Source: Impatiens glandulifera | Lineage: Eukaryota; Streptophyta; Magnoliopsida; Ericales; Balsaminaceae | Length of the DNA: 64,000 nucleotides | Assembly: GCF_907164915.1 (NCBI RefSeq) | Contig: NC_061863.1 | Coordinates: 24,223,710-24,287,709, forward strand | Direction of reading: 5' to 3' | Part shown: positions 1 through 10,612 of the stretch, in pieces | Numbering within the stretch: position 1 is the stretch's first letter | Layout: each line of letters starts with the position of its first letter | Program-made: the position numbers and the translations under genes | Notes under the pieces: generated by a model | The model's input: the letters and a program-made list of their open reading frames with translations, nothing else | What the model was told of the DNA's origin: nothing | Database searches by the model: none

Positions 1-74
1 CTATTTTTTGTGTCTTTAATATAAATACATTTATCACATTCATTGATCTTAAAATCCACTTAATATAATAACAT
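1..74 (-). pseudogene. Copia reverse transcriptase tail, left part of a split element
   Basis: Read on the minus strand, this segment continues the reverse transcriptase that breaks off at 10618. Minus-strand codons here give residues such as ILSGF, then, after one extra T shifts the frame, a stretch matching the INECDKCVYIK-type segment that precedes the YVDD motif in copia RTs. The Sirevirus at 75-10612 sits exactly between the two halves, flanked by an AACAT target duplication. The old element therefore runs off the left edge of the window. It is degenerate and not functional. Confidence 0.75.
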
Positions 75-1356
75 TGTTAGATAAAATTAGATCGGTTCAC
101 ATAAACCTAACTTAAATAAACCTTCCATGCAGGAACAAGGAACCGGACCGGTCAAACAAAAGAACCGGCTAAAGAAAACTAGCCGGTCAAGTCACTAAAC
201 CGACCAGGAACACTTGGAACATGACCGCACAAAGAAAGGATCGGCAAAAGCTTAAAACCGGAAACATCAGACAGCCGATCAGCCACAAGGCAGAGGAATA
301 ACCGGAAGAAGTCCGGTTATATCACTCACACCGGAAGCCATCCGGTTAAGTCGAATGACCGACCAGTACAAGAAGACAATTCGGGTATCTGTTGAGAATG
401 ATACCAAAGGAACAGACTGAACACTTCCATATCCATACAAGTCTGAGGAAAGTCTGCAGGCTGTAGAAGAAAGTCCTACAGGATTTTTCCACTTCGGGAT
501 AAGTCAGAAAGGAAATCTTCCAAGTACAGACAACTGTCTAACAGACATTGTCCACATTGAGTAAAAGACAAACCTAGCAGGTTTGTCTTACACACCGGAA
601 GAACAGACCACCAGGTCTGAGATTGACCGTCAGGTCTGAAAAGATGACCGCAGGGTCTGAATCACTGAACCTCTGCACCACTGCTCAGCCAATCAGATTC
701 AAGGAAGTGAAATATGACCGTTGGCATATTTCACCTATAAAAGGGGCAGTTGAAGAAGAGTAAATGCGGGACAAGTGAGACAACTAAGAGTATTTAATTT
801 ACAAGTGAATACAGTGTGTTCTATCTCTAGAGAAAGCCTGAGTGCTAAAAGTTGAAGTGTGTGTATTTTACAATTCCGGTGTAAATTGTAAGAGTGTTAT
901 CGAGCAGGAAATAAGTCTCGATCGGATTGTATTTTTGTATTCCTTAGTGAATATCCTTCTCGCGGTTTCGAGAGGAAGGGGTGACGTAGGAGTTTTATCT
1001 CCGAACATCCATAAAATCGGTTTTGTCATTTACTTTCTGCCGGTTCCATTATCTAACCGACCCGTACCGCTATAACCGACTTAACTCTATCCAAGCCGAA
1101 TCACCAGGTTACCGAAACCGACCCATCAATTTTCAAACCTTCATCATCCGAAACCGGTTCTGCCTATCATACAAGTGTGCTGCTTCAACCTGAAAGCAAA
1201 CCTCTTCCGCGCTTGAACCTAGTTCAAGGGTTTGTGACAGGTTGTGTAGTATTGAAACCCCGGTGTTAATCTCTAACCGGATTAACCACCACCCTTCGAG
1301 TGAGAACCGTTAACCGGTCCAACCCCGGTCCTCCAGCGGCTATCTAGATCCTAACA
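75..1356 (+). repeat. 5' LTR of the Sirevirus (1,282 bp)
   Basis: Begins TGTTAGATAAAA and ends GATCCTAACA directly before the primer-binding site. It is rich in CCGG and ACCGG motifs, and has three loose repeats of a GACCG...GGTCTGA motif at about 606-660, upstream of the TATA box. It contains 467 bp (863-1329) that are missing from the 3' LTR. A fragment related to its second half (about 940-1070) is recognisable in the solo LTR at 22776-23852. Confidence 0.95.
736..743 (+). promoter_or_regulatory. TATA box of the Sirevirus 5' LTR
   Basis: TATAAAAG in a CACCTATAAAAGGGG context, the expected Pol II core promoter. The same sequence occurs in the 3' LTR at 10459-10466. Transcription would start about 30 bases downstream, which places the U3/R boundary near 770. 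Confidence 0.7.
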
Positions 1357-1358
1357 AT

Positions 1359-1370
1359 TGGTATCAGAGC
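1359..1370 (+). other. Primer-binding site for initiator tRNA-Met
   Basis: TGGTATCAGAGC starts two bases after the LTR end. It is the usual plant copia sequence complementary to the 3' end of initiator tRNA-Met and primes minus-strand cDNA synthesis. Confidence 0.95.
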
Positions 1371-1396
1371 CAGGTAGTTTCAATACTCAAGCAAGC

Positions 1397-3244
1397 ATGT
1401 TTCAGGATAGGCCTCCAATGCTAGAAGGTGATGACTTTGCCAACTGGAAGGCACGCATGCACCTGCACTTAATTACCTTGGATGATGAAATGGAGTCCAT
1501 TCTGACCGAAGGACCGATATTCATTGATAAGGACAGAAAGGAATGGACGGCTGAAGATAGGAGAAGAAACAACCTGGATAATCATGCTAGAAACCGGATC
1601 TCCAACAGTGTGGACAGAAACACATACTGCAAGATCAGAGACTGCAAAACCGCGAAGGAGACATGGAACACGGTTATCCAGATCTTTGAGGGAAATGAAA
1701 GAACAAAGGAAAACAAGATAATGGTGGCTATACAGAAGTTTGAAAGCATCAAAATGAAACCGGGAGAAACAATGAAGGAGTACAGTGACCGGTTCACTAG
1801 CGTGTTAGATGAGCTAGCAACTCTGGGCAAGAGGTATGACAACAAAGAGGTCATCATGAAAGCTTTAAGATCTCTTCCAAGTGCATGGGACATAAAGACA
1901 ATGGTAATGAGGGAATCAAAAATCCTACGTAAGATGAAACGACACGATGTATTCGAAGATCTTAAGGCATATGAGTTCGAAATGAGATCTAGGACTAAAG
2001 AAGAAGTATCGGCATCAACATCAACCAGAGCACTAATCACATCTACAGAACCGGTTGCACTCGCACCTGCACCTGCACCGGCACCTGCACCTGTACCGAT
2101 CAGAACCGCCGAACAATTCACCGAGGATGCCATGGCTATGCTTGCACAGAAGTTTGGAAGGTTCATGAAAAGGAGCCAACCAACAAACTACAACTATGGT
2201 GACAAATCCAATGTAAGGTGTTATAACTGTAACTGTTTGGGACATTTTAAGTGGGAATGCAGGAAACCAAGGAGGGATGACCGGAAACCGGATTACCAAA
2301 ATAACCGAAACAATTATCAACAAACCGGTGAAGGAAGTGAGGTACCGAAAGCGCTGATAGCCGATGATGGAGGAAGCTTATGGGCTCACAGTGACAGTGA
2401 TGATGAACTCACATGTCTCATGGCAAATGAGGAACAGGTATTTGACTCTCCCTGTGAAGAATTTACTAAAGATGAGTTATATAATACATTGAATGACATG
2501 GTAGAAGAGTATAAGAACCTACTAGCCATGCTACCTAAGCACCTCAACATTAGAACCGATCCTATAGTACCCATTCCGACAGAACCAGAAGTACCCATTA
2601 TAACCGAACCGGAGATCATAAAACCTAATGAAACCTCCACCTTAGAAACCAAGTTAGAACCTGAACCACCACTTAGTACCGAACAGCCTAGTGAACCGGC
2701 TAGAGAACTAACCGAAGAAGAAAATGCCCGACTCCAATATAAGATGGCTGCATATAAGAGATCTAGTGATATAGTAAAGAAAATGTGTAGTCATTACAGA
2801 CATCCCCGTTGCAAGTTTGGCCTAGGATACACAGAAGATAGCTCTAAAGACCAAAAACCCGTAGAGAAAGTAAGGTTTACAAGAAGTAACCTCCCTCTTA
2901 TAAGATTCCTTAAAAGCTCCTAGACCGCTGAAGAAGAGTTGACCGCATACTATAGGGAAGAAAAGCTAAAATACGACTATGTTGGTCCAACCGACTCTGA
3001 GAAGTGGCTTGATCCTGTAAAAAGAAAAGCCGAAATTCTCAAATATATGAAAGCCAATCCTGAACCGCATAGGTCAAACCGAAGATCACCAAACCGAAAA
3101 TCACCATCATTTAAGACCTTTGTAGAAAAACCGAGATACACAAGACCAAGTGCCAAAAGGACGGTTAAAACCCTAGCAAAGAAGACTGTCCGGTTTGTCA
3201 AGGTTTGGATACCCAAGGGACTAATCGCATGTGGACCCAAGTAA
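1397..3244 (+). pseudogene. gag: Sirevirus Gag with long C-terminal extension, one in-frame stop
   Basis: Structural Gag protein. The frame is open from 1358, but that overlaps the primer-binding site; the first ATG is at 1397. Residues about 10-200 form the UBN2/retrotransposon gag domain (motifs DDFANWKARM, MKEYSDRFTSVLDEL). A proline-alanine stretch follows near residue 225, then a zinc knuckle C-X2-C-X4-H-X4-C at residues 275-288 (CYNCNCLGHFKWEC). An acidic and proline/glutamate-rich extension, typical of Sireviruses, comes after it. An in-frame TAG at 2921-2923 cuts the extension, and the same frame continues to TAA at 3242-3244. The second Sirevirus (63016 on) is open at the place corresponding to the TAG, so the TAG is a private mutation, while the TAA is shared. 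Confidence 0.9.
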
Positions 3245-3284
3245 ATGTGAGTACCAAATAGTTGTAAATATGTACATTTTGCAG
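3241..3284 (+). other. Gag-pol junction: stop codon plus frame change
   Basis: Gag ends ...GPK followed by TAA (3242). The protease frame is different, +1 relative to Gag, and is already open across this segment. A 44-nt block starting GTAAATGTG and ending TTTTGCAG lies between. The second Sirevirus has a block of identical length and near-identical sequence at 63664-63707, with the same TAA. See findings for what this could mean. Confidence 0.7.
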
Positions 3285-6200
3285 GACCTAAAGAAACGGC
3301 TAGGAAACTCTGAATGGTTCTTGGATAGAGGCTGCTCCAGGCATATGACCGGGAACAACAACTTGCTAACCGACATCAGAATAGAAACCGGTGCTCTAAT
3401 CACTTTCGGTGACAACTCAAAAGGTAGAACCGTGGGCAAGGGTAAGATTGTCCATGGTAACTTAACTATTGATAACGTATTTTTAGTTGAAAACCTACAC
3501 TTTAACCTGCTTAGCATTAGTCAAATGTGTGATGCTGGATATACTGTAGAATTTCTTAAACATGCATGCTTAGTTAAGAACTCTCAAGGTATTGTACTGT
3601 TAACCGGAAATAGGTTAGGTAATATCTACAAGGTAGACTGGAAAACTAAAGTAGAATACCCTATATGCATGATAGCTAAGACTGATCAAACCTGGTTGTG
3701 GCATAAGAGACTAAACCATCTGAATATGAAAACCTTAAACTACATTCGCGGTAAAAAGCTAGTTGAAGGTATTCCTGATATAGTATTTAATCAGGATAAG
3801 GTTTGCTCAGCATGTCAAATGGGTAAACAAACTAGGTCAACCTTTAAGAGTAAAGGAAATATACAATCTAGCCGATGTTTAGATCTTCTTCACATGGATT
3901 TATTTGGACCGATTCAGGTTGTTAGCCTAGGAGGTATGCTTTACACCATGGTAGTTATTGATGATTATTCTAGATTTACATGGGTAATATTTTTACCATC
4001 TAAACGTGAAACTGCATCAAACCTGATTACACTTCTTAAACGCTTGCAAAATGAAAAATGAACTCGCATTAATAGCATTCGAAGTGATCGAGGTACCGGA
4101 TTTACCAATAGTACATTAACCGCATATCTTGATGAATCCGGCATTAGACACGAGTTGTCTAGTGCTAGGACTCCTCAACAAAATGGCCTGGCCGAGAGAA
4201 GAAACCGGACTCTCAAGGAAGCCGCACGGTCCATGATAGCCGATTCGGGCATTGCTCAGAAATTTTGGGCTGAGGCTATCAACACTACATGTTATACACA
4301 AAATCGGTCTCTGATTAACAAGTTTCATAACAAAACACCTTATGAGGTTTATTTTAACAGGGTTCCCAAACTTAAGTACCTCAAAATTTTCGGTTGTAAA
4401 TGCTATATACATATAAATGACAAAAATCAACTCTCTGTTTTTTATGCAAAAACTGATACCGGGATCATGCTAGGTTACTCAGCAGTAAGTAAAGCATATA
4501 GAGTGTATAATAATAGAACTTCAACCATGGAGGAAACACTTCACGTTGTTTTCGATGAATCGGTTGAAAGTAATACTGCATCATGCTTTGATCTACACAA
4601 CAGATTGGAAAACAATAATATCCATTCTGATAGTGAAGATGAGACTCCGGTCTTCAGGCGGTTTGTCCATGACCAAATGGGGAATATTGAAACCCAGCCG
4701 GATCAAGCTGTACCACAACAGGAAGCTGACACTTCGGTTCAATCCGAGGAAGTCGGTCGGTCTGACAATCCTGTTCAGCCTACCGACATGTCTAGCCTTG
4801 ATCAAGTAAACGGTAATTTGGTAGACATCCCTGAACTGAACCTCAGAAGAAACAGTAAACATCCTCCTGAGCAAATTATAGGTGACCCTTCAGAACCTGT
4901 TCGAACTAGGGGTCAACTTCTGGAAGGATACTTTAATTCCGCTTTTATATCCCAGATTGAACCGAAAAGAATAGATGAAGCATTGTCAGATCCGGATTGG
5001 ATCTTGGGAATGCAAGAAGAGCTAAACCAGTTCGAGAGTAGTAAAGTCTGGTACTTAGTCCCTAGACCGAAAGATCAATCGGTCATAGGAACAAGATGGG
5101 TATTCATAAACAAACTCAATGAAGACGGTTTGGTCACGAGGAACAAAGCCAGATTAGTGGCACAAGGTTACAAACAGGAAGAAGACATTGATTTTGAAGA
5201 ATCATTTGCCCCTGTAGCTAGGATTGAAGCCATTAGAATTTTTCTAGCCTTTGCTGCTTTCAAAAACTTTAAGGTTTTTCAAATGGATGTTAAGAGTGCA
5301 TTTTTGAACGGTGACCTACGTGAAGAGGTGTATGTTGAACAACCACCCGGTTTCAAAAGCGCTGCATTTCCAAACCATGTATACCGGTTAAATAAAGTTT
5401 TATACGGTCTAAAGCAAGCACCTAGAGTCTGGTATGATACACTAACTGCATTTCTGTTACAACATGACTTCACCATCGGTTCGGTGGATAAAACGTTGTT
5501 TAAATTTGAAAAGAAGGAACATATCCTACTTGTTCAAATATATGTAGATGATATCATTTTCGGTTCCACCGATCCTAAGCTATGTGATAAATTTTCAAAA
5601 ATGATGACTGACAAGTTTGAAATGAGTATGATGGAAGAATTAAGTTTCTTCCTAGGTCTTCAGGTTAAACAACTCAAAGAAGGAACATTCATAAGCCAAC
5701 CTAAGTACACCAAGGAGCTTCTAAAGAAGATTGGAATGGACACATGCTCTTCAGCGGCTACTCCAATGAGCTCATCGATTAAATTGGACAAGGATGATGA
5801 GGGCCAATCGGTAGACCAGATCGCTTACCGGGGCATCATCGGTTCTCTCCTATACTTGACAGCGAGTAGACCGGACATTCTATTTGCAGTCGGTGTGTGT
5901 GGGAGATTCCAAGCAAATCCAAAACAATCCCATTACACAGCCGCAAAGAGGATACTGAAGTATCTAAAGGGCACACCCGATGTCGGTCTGTGGTATCCAA
6001 AGGACTCGTCCTTTAACCTAACGAGCTATTCGGATGCAAACTATGCAGGTTGTAAGATTGACAGAAAAAGCACCAGCGGAACATGTCAGTTCCTAGGTGA
6101 CCGACTTGTGTCATGGCATAGCAAGAAACAGACATCGGTGGCCACATCCACTGCAGAAGCTGAATACCTGGCGGCCGGAAGCTGTTGCTCACAACTCCTT

Positions 6201-6506
6201 TGGATACAACAACAGCTGAAGGACTTCGGTGTCACAGCAGAAGAGTCCCCGATCTTCTGTGACAATACGAGTGCCATAGCAATCACTTACAATCCAGTTC
6301 TCCACTCCAGAACCAAGCATATTGACATAAGGCACCACTTCATCCGGGAACATGTCACGCTGAAGCATATCCGGCTGGAATACGTACCGACTGATCAACA
6401 AGTAGCCGATATCTTCACGAAGCCTCTACAGGAAGCTAAGTTCTCTCAATTCAGACTTACTCTCGGTTTAACCGACATTAATCAGATCCTTCCTAAGGAC
6501 GCTTAA
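3285..6506 (+). pseudogene. pol: Sirevirus Pol: protease, integrase, reverse transcriptase, RNase H
   Basis: Polyprotein for cDNA synthesis and integration. The protease active site at 3324-3332 reads D-R-G instead of D-S/T-G. The integrase zinc finger (H..H..C..C, HKRLNH and CSACQMG) is at about 3700-3830. The catalytic core follows with D in HMDLFGP, D in RSDRG (4086) and E in GLAERRNR. An in-frame TGA at 4059-4061 interrupts the integrase core, and the same frame resumes and stays open to 6506. RT has [12 protein letters not shown] (5279) and YVDD (5541-5552). RNase H has SDANYAG, STAEAEY and CDNTSAI. With the stop and the protease change the copy is unlikely to be autonomous, though RT and RNase H look intact. 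Confidence 0.92.
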
Positions 6507-6863
6507 AGGGAAACCGATTCGGACAGATAAAACCGGCAGCTCCTCCTAAACTGTTGGACTTCAACTTTTCAAGGTACCTATGGAAGAACCGCCCGGCCTA
6601 TCAGATAGAGTAAACCGACCGGCTACTTGGTGCATGCACCAAATAACCGCATCGGGATGAACAACTGATAGCTGACCGGTTCGGAAGCAGGCTATCTTAG
6701 ATCATTTGAATTTCAAACAGAAGTGGAATAATTATCAGTGTTTAAAGATATCTGTTCTGAAACATTGCCCTTTCAAAGTAAACTGGTCGCACCTAAAAAG
6801 ACGTGAAGATCTGATGATATCTTTCACAGTACAGGTCTATGACCAACACTCTAGACTGCAAAC
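6507..6863 (+). other. Pol/env-like spacer of the Sirevirus
   Basis: Non-coding stretch between the pol stop (TAA 6504-6506) and the first ATG of the downstream ORF. It keeps the ACCGG-rich composition of the element. I see no conserved motif in it. Soybean SIRE1 is known to express its env-like ORF by stop-codon suppression after pol; here pol ends in TAA and the next ORF is about 350 bp away, so that arrangement is not evident. Confidence 0.5.
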
Positions 6864-9481
6864 ATGCCTATTTCTCTCTCTAAATTCTCAAACTCTCTCA
6901 AGCGGTTATCTGCACTTATTCTCTTCAAACTTTCTCAACTCTCTAAGATGGGGCGCAACTCGGCTCTGTTCAAACACTTGACTCAAGTGGATTTCGAGGA
7001 AATCCGACAGAAGGGAACGCCTGCGGCAGTAGAAGTTATTAACCTGCGGCAGTAGAAGTTATTAACCGGGTAGCCGAAGCCGGTCTGGAGCATTTTCTCG
7101 ACGGTCCCCATATTTTATATAGAGATGCGGTTGAAGAATTTTTCAACACCGCAACTCTCTCTGACGACAAGATCACCGCAACTGTAGGCGGTACTGAATT
7201 GGAGCTAACCGAGGAATCGGTGGCGGAGAGCCTGCGCCTTCCAACAGCCGGCTAGGATGCAACGACGGACATAGAGCTCAAAACCTTCGAAGCAGCATGC
7301 CAAATACTCTCGGCGACTAAGGAGCCGATAAAAGTATCCGGTAACAAATCGACGTTGCGACCGGAGTATATACCGATTTGTGATATCTTCACAAAGGCGG
7401 TTCAAGCAAGAGGAGGAAACTACAGCAGCCTAACCAAGGACAAAATCAGGATGTTAGTCGGCCTGATAGAAGGCAGAAAGGTGAACTGGGCGAAGGAGGT
7501 GTTCAACAACTTGAAGGATATGGTAAAACCGGATTCCACCCGGTCATGGGGATATGCTGTTCCTCTCGGTAAAATCTTCCTTCACCATAACCTCAAAATC
7601 GGTCCCGGCATCACCATCCCATCAAGAAGCCTAATCAGAGCCAAACAATTCCTGGAAAGAAAGCAATCGACCCCCGGTTCCACAGGTGGCCGAAAGAAGA
7701 CAGCCGGCAAGAAATCGGCCCCGGCGAAAGAAAAGGCTGAAAGCAAAGGGAAAGAGAAGATAGTATTCTCAGAACCGCAACAACAAACGGAGGAGGAAGA
7801 GTCGGCTTCCACATCTGAAAGAACCGAATTAGAGAAGACCGATGACGATAGACCGGACGATGAAGAGCATTCAGGCCAAAGTCCCGACAACACCAGTATG
7901 GGCGCAAATCATGAGACCGCCGAGGGCGGTGAAGAAAGCAGTGAAGAAGAGGAGGAGGACGAAACGACAAAGGCCGATAAGATAGCGCGCAAAACCCTAA
8001 AGGTCATTGAACAGCGAGCTGATAAGGTTGGCGAGATATACCGGGAATGGCACGAGCACCGGTTCGACAAACGGTATAGGCACATCCTATCGGGCTACAC
8101 CGACGAGGAATGTTTCCAAAGGCTGAGGGAAGTAGAGGACGTAGTCATGGACCTCACAAACTCCGAAACCATTCACGAGGCCCTGGGCCGAACCTGCCTC
8201 TTAAGACCGCGAGCACAGCTACGGAAGCTAACCATACGGATCCGGAAGATTACGGCAAGGTTCGAAGAGGTAACATCGGAGGACATCTTAACACCGTTGG
8301 TGTTGGAAAGGCTTGAGAAAGCGAGAGGGGAACTCGTTAAAGAAATAGAGCGGCTGGAGGTGATGTACAAACAAAGAGAAATACCGCACTATATACCTCC
8401 ACGGATCGAAAAGAGTCAAACTAATGAGGCAACCCCTCCAAGGGCGAATCCGGCAACAGATGACACCGATGAAAGGACGGACCCTCCTCTCACCGGGCAA
8501 TCTCCACATAAACAACCGGAAGTCTCCGAACCGGGTGTTACTGAGGAAAGGGTCAAGTTCCTTATCCAAGAGTTTGCATACTCCGCGGCTAAACGCCTCA
8601 AAGAAAAGATGCGGAGAACCATTAGCTCGGCACTCAAGTTCGCCAACAAGACGAGGCAACTTTTGTTAAGAACAGATGACCGGTTCTCAGAAATCGAAGA
8701 TGATCAACAGAAAGAAGCGGTTCTGCGCAGCAACCACCTTAGGTGAACCGTAATTTTGGAGGATACGACCTCCGAGATAAAAGAGAACTTTGACCGGCTT
8801 GAAAGAGAGACCGATGAAAGACTGACAGAGGTTACTAAGGATCTGGTCGGCACAACACTTGATAGGGTCTCCGATCTTGAAAAGAAGAATGCGGGTCTCG
8901 AGGCCGAACTCAAGGCGCTTTCCGCACAAGTTGCTGAATTACTCAAAGCAAAAATAAATGCGGATGCCGCTGTTGTGGAGGCCAATGCCCGAGCGGCTCA
9001 AGAAGTCCAGGATGCGCTGGACAACGAAGCAAGAAAAGCGAAGGATCCACCGCAACTTGCCGAAGAGGAAGAAGCCGAGCGAGTACGAAGGACAGAGGTT
9101 AAGTTCCCGGGATTTGCAAAGTCGGTAGCCGCTCAAGCTGCGAAGGATGCTGAGCGGTTAGAAAGGGAAAGACAGAGGCTAGAAGGCTTTGCAGTTGCTA
9201 ACGAGAAGAAAAAGGCAGCCTCTTCCGCTTCGGTTCCAGCAAAGCGGAAAAGAAAATCATCTAAGAAGGACCTAGTAACCGGGCTGCTGAAGGAGGTCAC
9301 CGAAACGGTTATTGAGGGTCTACCGGATTAGGCTGCTCACGTCTAAGAAGAGGATGAAGAGCACCTACAACCCCGGTCTACAAGACAACGAGTCTCTGAA
9401 TCAGCCAGTCGACCGCAACCGGTGAAGAAAAAGCGGAACAAGAATCTGATGGCCAGCTATGACTTCTCGGACTCGGAATAG
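6864..9481 (+). pseudogene. Env-like third ORF of the Sirevirus, broken
   Basis: A long ORF downstream of pol, characteristic of Sireviruses and of unproven function. It starts at ATG 6864 (MPISLSKFSNS). A 23-bp tandem duplication (7021-7066) shifts the frame, after which one frame runs to TAG 9479-9481 with further stops at TAG 7253, TGA 8744, TAG 9329 and TAA 9344. The middle part (7355-8746) is very acidic (runs of E and D with KK patches), and the C-terminal third (8756-9331) is heptad-rich and predicted coiled coil (EIKENFDRLERETDERL; EAELKALSAQVAELL), ending in a basic KRKRKSSKK cluster. I see no convincing signal peptide or transmembrane segment in this copy. The break points are described only; the protein is not reconstructed. 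Confidence 0.75.
7021..7066 (+). repeat. 23-bp tandem duplication in the env-like ORF
   Basis: The unit beginning CTGCGGCAGTAG occurs twice head to tail (7021-7043 and 7044-7066). Because 23 is not a multiple of three, it shifts the env-like reading frame. Confidence 0.95.
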
Positions 9482-9570
9482 GGGCTCTCTTTCTCTTAAC
9501 TATGCCTATCTTAATGTTTCTATATAATATTTTCTATTTTCGGTTATATATATATAAAGTTATTTTTGAA

Positions 9571-9789
9571 ACCGGCCTACACTTGTAAACTTACATGGTT
9601 TTGATAATTTTAAATAAAATAATCAAAAGGGAGAAATTGATAAGATAAAAGATAAGACTTTTCCAAAATTTTTCGAAAAAATTTCTCCTAAGTTAGTTTC
9701 AAAAATCCGGTCAAAGAAAGAACCGGCCTACGTTTGCAAACTTACATGATTTTGATAATTTTAAATAAAATAATCAAAAAGGGAGAAAT
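9571..9789 (+). repeat. Duplicated polypurine-tract block before the 3' LTR
   Basis: A block of about 70 bp starting ACCGGCCTAC and ending in a purine tract is present twice, at 9571-9640 and 9721-9790. The tracts AAAAGGGAGAAA (9625-9636) and AAAAAGGGAGAAA (9776-9788) are plus-strand primers. The second abuts the 3' LTR. After the first tract comes TGATAAGATAAAAG, which resembles the LTR start TGTTAGATAAAA. Multiple polypurine tracts are a reported Sirevirus trait. Confidence 0.85.
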
Positions 9790-10612
9790 TGTTAGATAAA
9801 ATTAGATCGGTTCACATAAACCTAACTTAAATAAACCTTCCATGCAGGAACAAGGAACCGGACCGGTCAAACAAAAGAACCGGCTAAAGAAAACTAGCCG
9901 GTCAAGTCACTAAACCGACCAGGAACACTTGGAACATGACCGCACAAAGAAAGGATCGGCCAAAGCTTAAAACCGGAAACATCAGACAGCCGATCAGCCA
10001 CAAGGCAGAGGAATAACCGGAAGAAGTCCAGTTATATCACTCACACCGGAAGCCATCCGGTTAAGTCGAATGACCGACTAGTACAAGAAGACAATTCGGG
10101 TATCTGTTGAGAATGATACCAAAGGAACAGACTGAACACTTCCATATCCATACAAGTCTGAGGAAAGTCTGCAGACTGCAGAAGACAGTCCTACAGGATC
10201 TTTCCACTTCGGGATAAGTCAGAAAGGAAATCTTCCAACTACAGACAACGGTCTAACAGACAGTATCCACATTGAGTAAAAGACAAACCTAACAGGTTTG
10301 TCTTACACACTGGAAGAACAGACCACCAGGTCTGAGATTGACCGTCAGGTCTGAAAAGATGACCGCAGGGTCTGAATCACTGAATCACTAAACCTCTGCA
10401 CCACTGCTCAGCCAATCAGATTCAAGGAAGTGAAATATGACCGTTGGCATATTTCACCTATAAAAGGGGCAGTTGAAGAAGAGTAAATGCGGGACAAGTG
10501 AGACAACTAAGAACATTTAATTTACAAGTGAAAACAGTGTGTTCTATCTCTAGAGAAAGCCTGAGTGCTAAAAGTTGAAGTGTGTCCTCCAGCGGCTATC
10601 TAGATCCTAACA
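9790..10612 (+). repeat. 3' LTR of the Sirevirus with a 467-bp internal deletion
   Basis: Matches the 5' LTR from TGTTAG to CTAACA but is 823 bp long. It lacks the segment equivalent to 863-1329 and has one extra 8-bp tandem copy (ATCACTGA near 10380). The numbers agree exactly (1282 - 467 + 8 = 823). The deletion joins ...GAAGTGTGT to CCTCCAGCGG with 2 bp of microhomology. TATA at 10459-10466 is retained. Confidence 0.95.

Larger units (their letters stand above)
75..10612 (+). mobile_element. Sirevirus (Ty1/copia) LTR retrotransposon, nearly complete
   Basis: A 10.5-kb LTR retrotransposon with TG...CA termini (TGTTAG...CTAACA), a 5-bp target duplication AACAT (70-74 and 10613-10617), a primer-binding site, gag, pol, a long downstream env-like ORF and a polypurine tract. 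The long Gag with an extended C-terminus, the order protease-integrase-RT-RNase H, and the coiled-coil-rich ORF after pol identify the Sirevirus lineage. By eye the shared parts of the two LTRs differ at roughly 16 positions in about 800, so the insertion is fairly recent. Two in-frame stops in gag-pol (TAG 2921, TGA 4059), a changed protease active site and a broken env-like ORF make this copy defective. Its LTRs could still be transcribed. Confidence 0.95.

Noticed and set aside
842..1075. 77-codon ORF in the 5' LTR
   Set aside because: It lies in LTR sequence, is largely deleted from the 3' LTR, and has no domain.
1582..2323. Minus-strand ORFs over gag
   Set aside because: Shadows of the plus-strand Gag frame; no recognisable domain.
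3241..3284. A 44-nt GT...AG intron at the gag-pol junction
   Set aside because: Removing it puts the downstream in the wrong frame (a stop follows at once), and 44 nt is below the usual plant intron minimum. Kept only as a conserved block in the recoding finding.
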